Below, in pieces: positions 5,589 to 5,951 of a stretch of DNA of 5,951 nucleotides. The number at the start of each line of letters is the position of its first letter. Position 1 is the stretch's first letter. Source of the stretch: JALJPB01 sp963933115 (lineage in GTDB: Bacteria; Pseudomonadota; Gammaproteobacteria; Enterobacterales; Alteromonadaceae); contig CAWVSL010000081.1 of NCBI GenBank assembly GCA_963933115.1, forward strand, positions 1 to 5,951, given 5' to 3'. A program made the position numbers and the translations under genes. Below the pieces are notes generated by a model. It saw only the letters and a list, made by a program, of their open reading frames with translations. It made no database searches and had not been told where the DNA came from.

Positions 5589-5637
5589 AAAAAAATGACA
5601 AGAACTAAGCTTTTGTTGACAACGTTAACTTGTCATT
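5589..5637 (-). terminator. Hairpin with T-tract for minus-strand transcription
   Basis: AATGACAAG (5594-5602) and CTTGTCATT (5629-5637) are perfect 9-bp arms with a 26-nt loop. Read on the minus strand, the stem is followed by a run of T (5595 down to 5589, the first two in the stem). On the plus strand no T-run follows, so it does not obviously end the permease transcript. No minus-strand gene is visible to the right within the window. The long loop lowers confidence. Confidence 0.4.
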
Positions 5638-5749
5638 AAGCCGTTAACTAGCTAAGTCAGTATAAAAAAGCTGATGTAACAAGGAAAGTTGACGATTAAG
5701 GTCAGTAAATTAATTTGCTGGGGTAACTTAAAAAGCGGCGAAATAAATT

Positions 5750-5829
5750 GGGTATTAATTTTAAAGTTAACACTAGCGCTTATGGCGTGAATAGGTTTAT
5801 AACCCTAATTTTTACTAACGTTAATACCC
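5750..5829. repeat. Spaced perfect 9-bp inverted repeat
   Basis: GGGTATTAA (5750-5758) and TTAATACCC (5821-5829) are exact reverse complements 62 bp apart. Between them lie the palindromes AGCGCT (5775-5780) and GGTT-TAT-AACC (5794-5804). It could be a folded element or the ends of a very small repeat; no coding sequence is inside. Confidence 0.45.
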
Positions 5830-5921
5830 TATCAGTTTATTGATTAGCCATTAGCTCAGTTATTCGTATTCTTTATGTTGATACTCTTTCTTTAAGGTTT
5901 TTTATATACCTAGAGCTTGAC

Positions 5922-5951
5922 ATAGAGATAGTGATAGAGATAGAGATAGAG
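5922..5951 (+). repeat. ATAGAG hexanucleotide tandem repeat, open at the window end
   Basis: Five contiguous 6-bp units are present: ATAGAG, ATAGTG, then three ATAGAG. The array reaches the last base, so its true length is unknown. An exact TTGACA (5917-5922) overlaps its first base. Copy-number change would shift downstream spacing in 6-bp steps. Confidence 0.85.

Larger units (their letters stand above)
5577..5951. other. 375-bp tail without a recognisable gene
   Basis: This is AT-rich with repeated GTTAAC-type words. It holds a minus-strand terminator-like hairpin, a spaced inverted repeat, a possible rightward promoter (TTGATA 5878-5883, TATATA 5903-5908, a wide 19-bp spacer), and a hexamer repeat at the edge. 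A minus-strand frame is open for about 50 codons ending near 5655, but it lacks a start codon and looks random. Confidence 0.45.

Noticed and set aside
5655..5810. Minus-strand frame open for about 50 codons before the 5589-5637 hairpin
   Set aside because: It has no ATG, GTG or TTG with a ribosome site, and its composition looks like random AT-rich translation.
5750..5829. Possible integron attC site
   Set aside because: The ends do not fit the GTTRRRY and RYYYAAC core sites, and no integron integrase or cassette gene is present.
5925..5942. Partial likeness to a tet operator (AGTGATAGAGA)
   Set aside because: Only the right half matches, it arises from the hexamer repeat, the symmetric left half is absent, and no tetR-like gene is present.

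Overview
The window is AT-rich bacterial chromosomal DNA. Protein style points to a marine gammaproteobacterium of the Alteromonadales, most like Colwellia or Thalassotalea. The signs are an RhlE-like DEAD-box helicase, a RecX-family protein, an EamA permease, and a secreted protein with a PEP-CTERM anchor, which implies an exosortase elsewhere in the genome. This placement is inference from remembered family style, not from a search.

Layout. Positions 1-698 hold no intact gene: a perfect 13-bp inverted repeat (57-96), a nested-stem segment (102-181), the decayed N-terminal arm-binding domain of a P4-type tyrosine integrase (about 185-487), and a short, possibly decayed reading frame behind a good ribosome binding site (595-690). 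A RecX-family gene follows on the plus strand (699-1202). Its 3' flank holds an exact DnaA-box 9-mer and a weak terminator, then a convergent minus-strand DEAD-box RNA helicase (1444-2649). Two more minus-strand genes lie upstream of the helicase: a small secreted protein of unknown function (2891-3340) and a PEP-CTERM metzincin-type zinc protease (3419-4084). They are 78 bp apart and may be co-transcribed.

Positions 4085-4694 are non-coding or relic DNA with several short dyads, a strong orphan Shine-Dalgarno in a hairpin loop, and a protein-like 39-codon stretch without a start. Then comes a plus-strand EamA/DMT-family permease (4695-5576). The last 375 bp hold a hairpin that reads as a terminator for minus-strand transcription, a spaced inverted repeat, and a hexanucleotide tandem repeat that runs off the window end next to an exact TTGACA.

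The genes do not form one pathway. RecX (recombination control), the helicase (RNA remodelling), the two exported proteins and the permease look like ordinary neighbours next to an old integration scar. I see no defence system, CRISPR array, tRNA or rRNA. The items most worth following are the integrase relic with its flanking dyads, the PEP-CTERM metzincin with its secreted neighbour, and the structured non-coding stretches around the permease gene.
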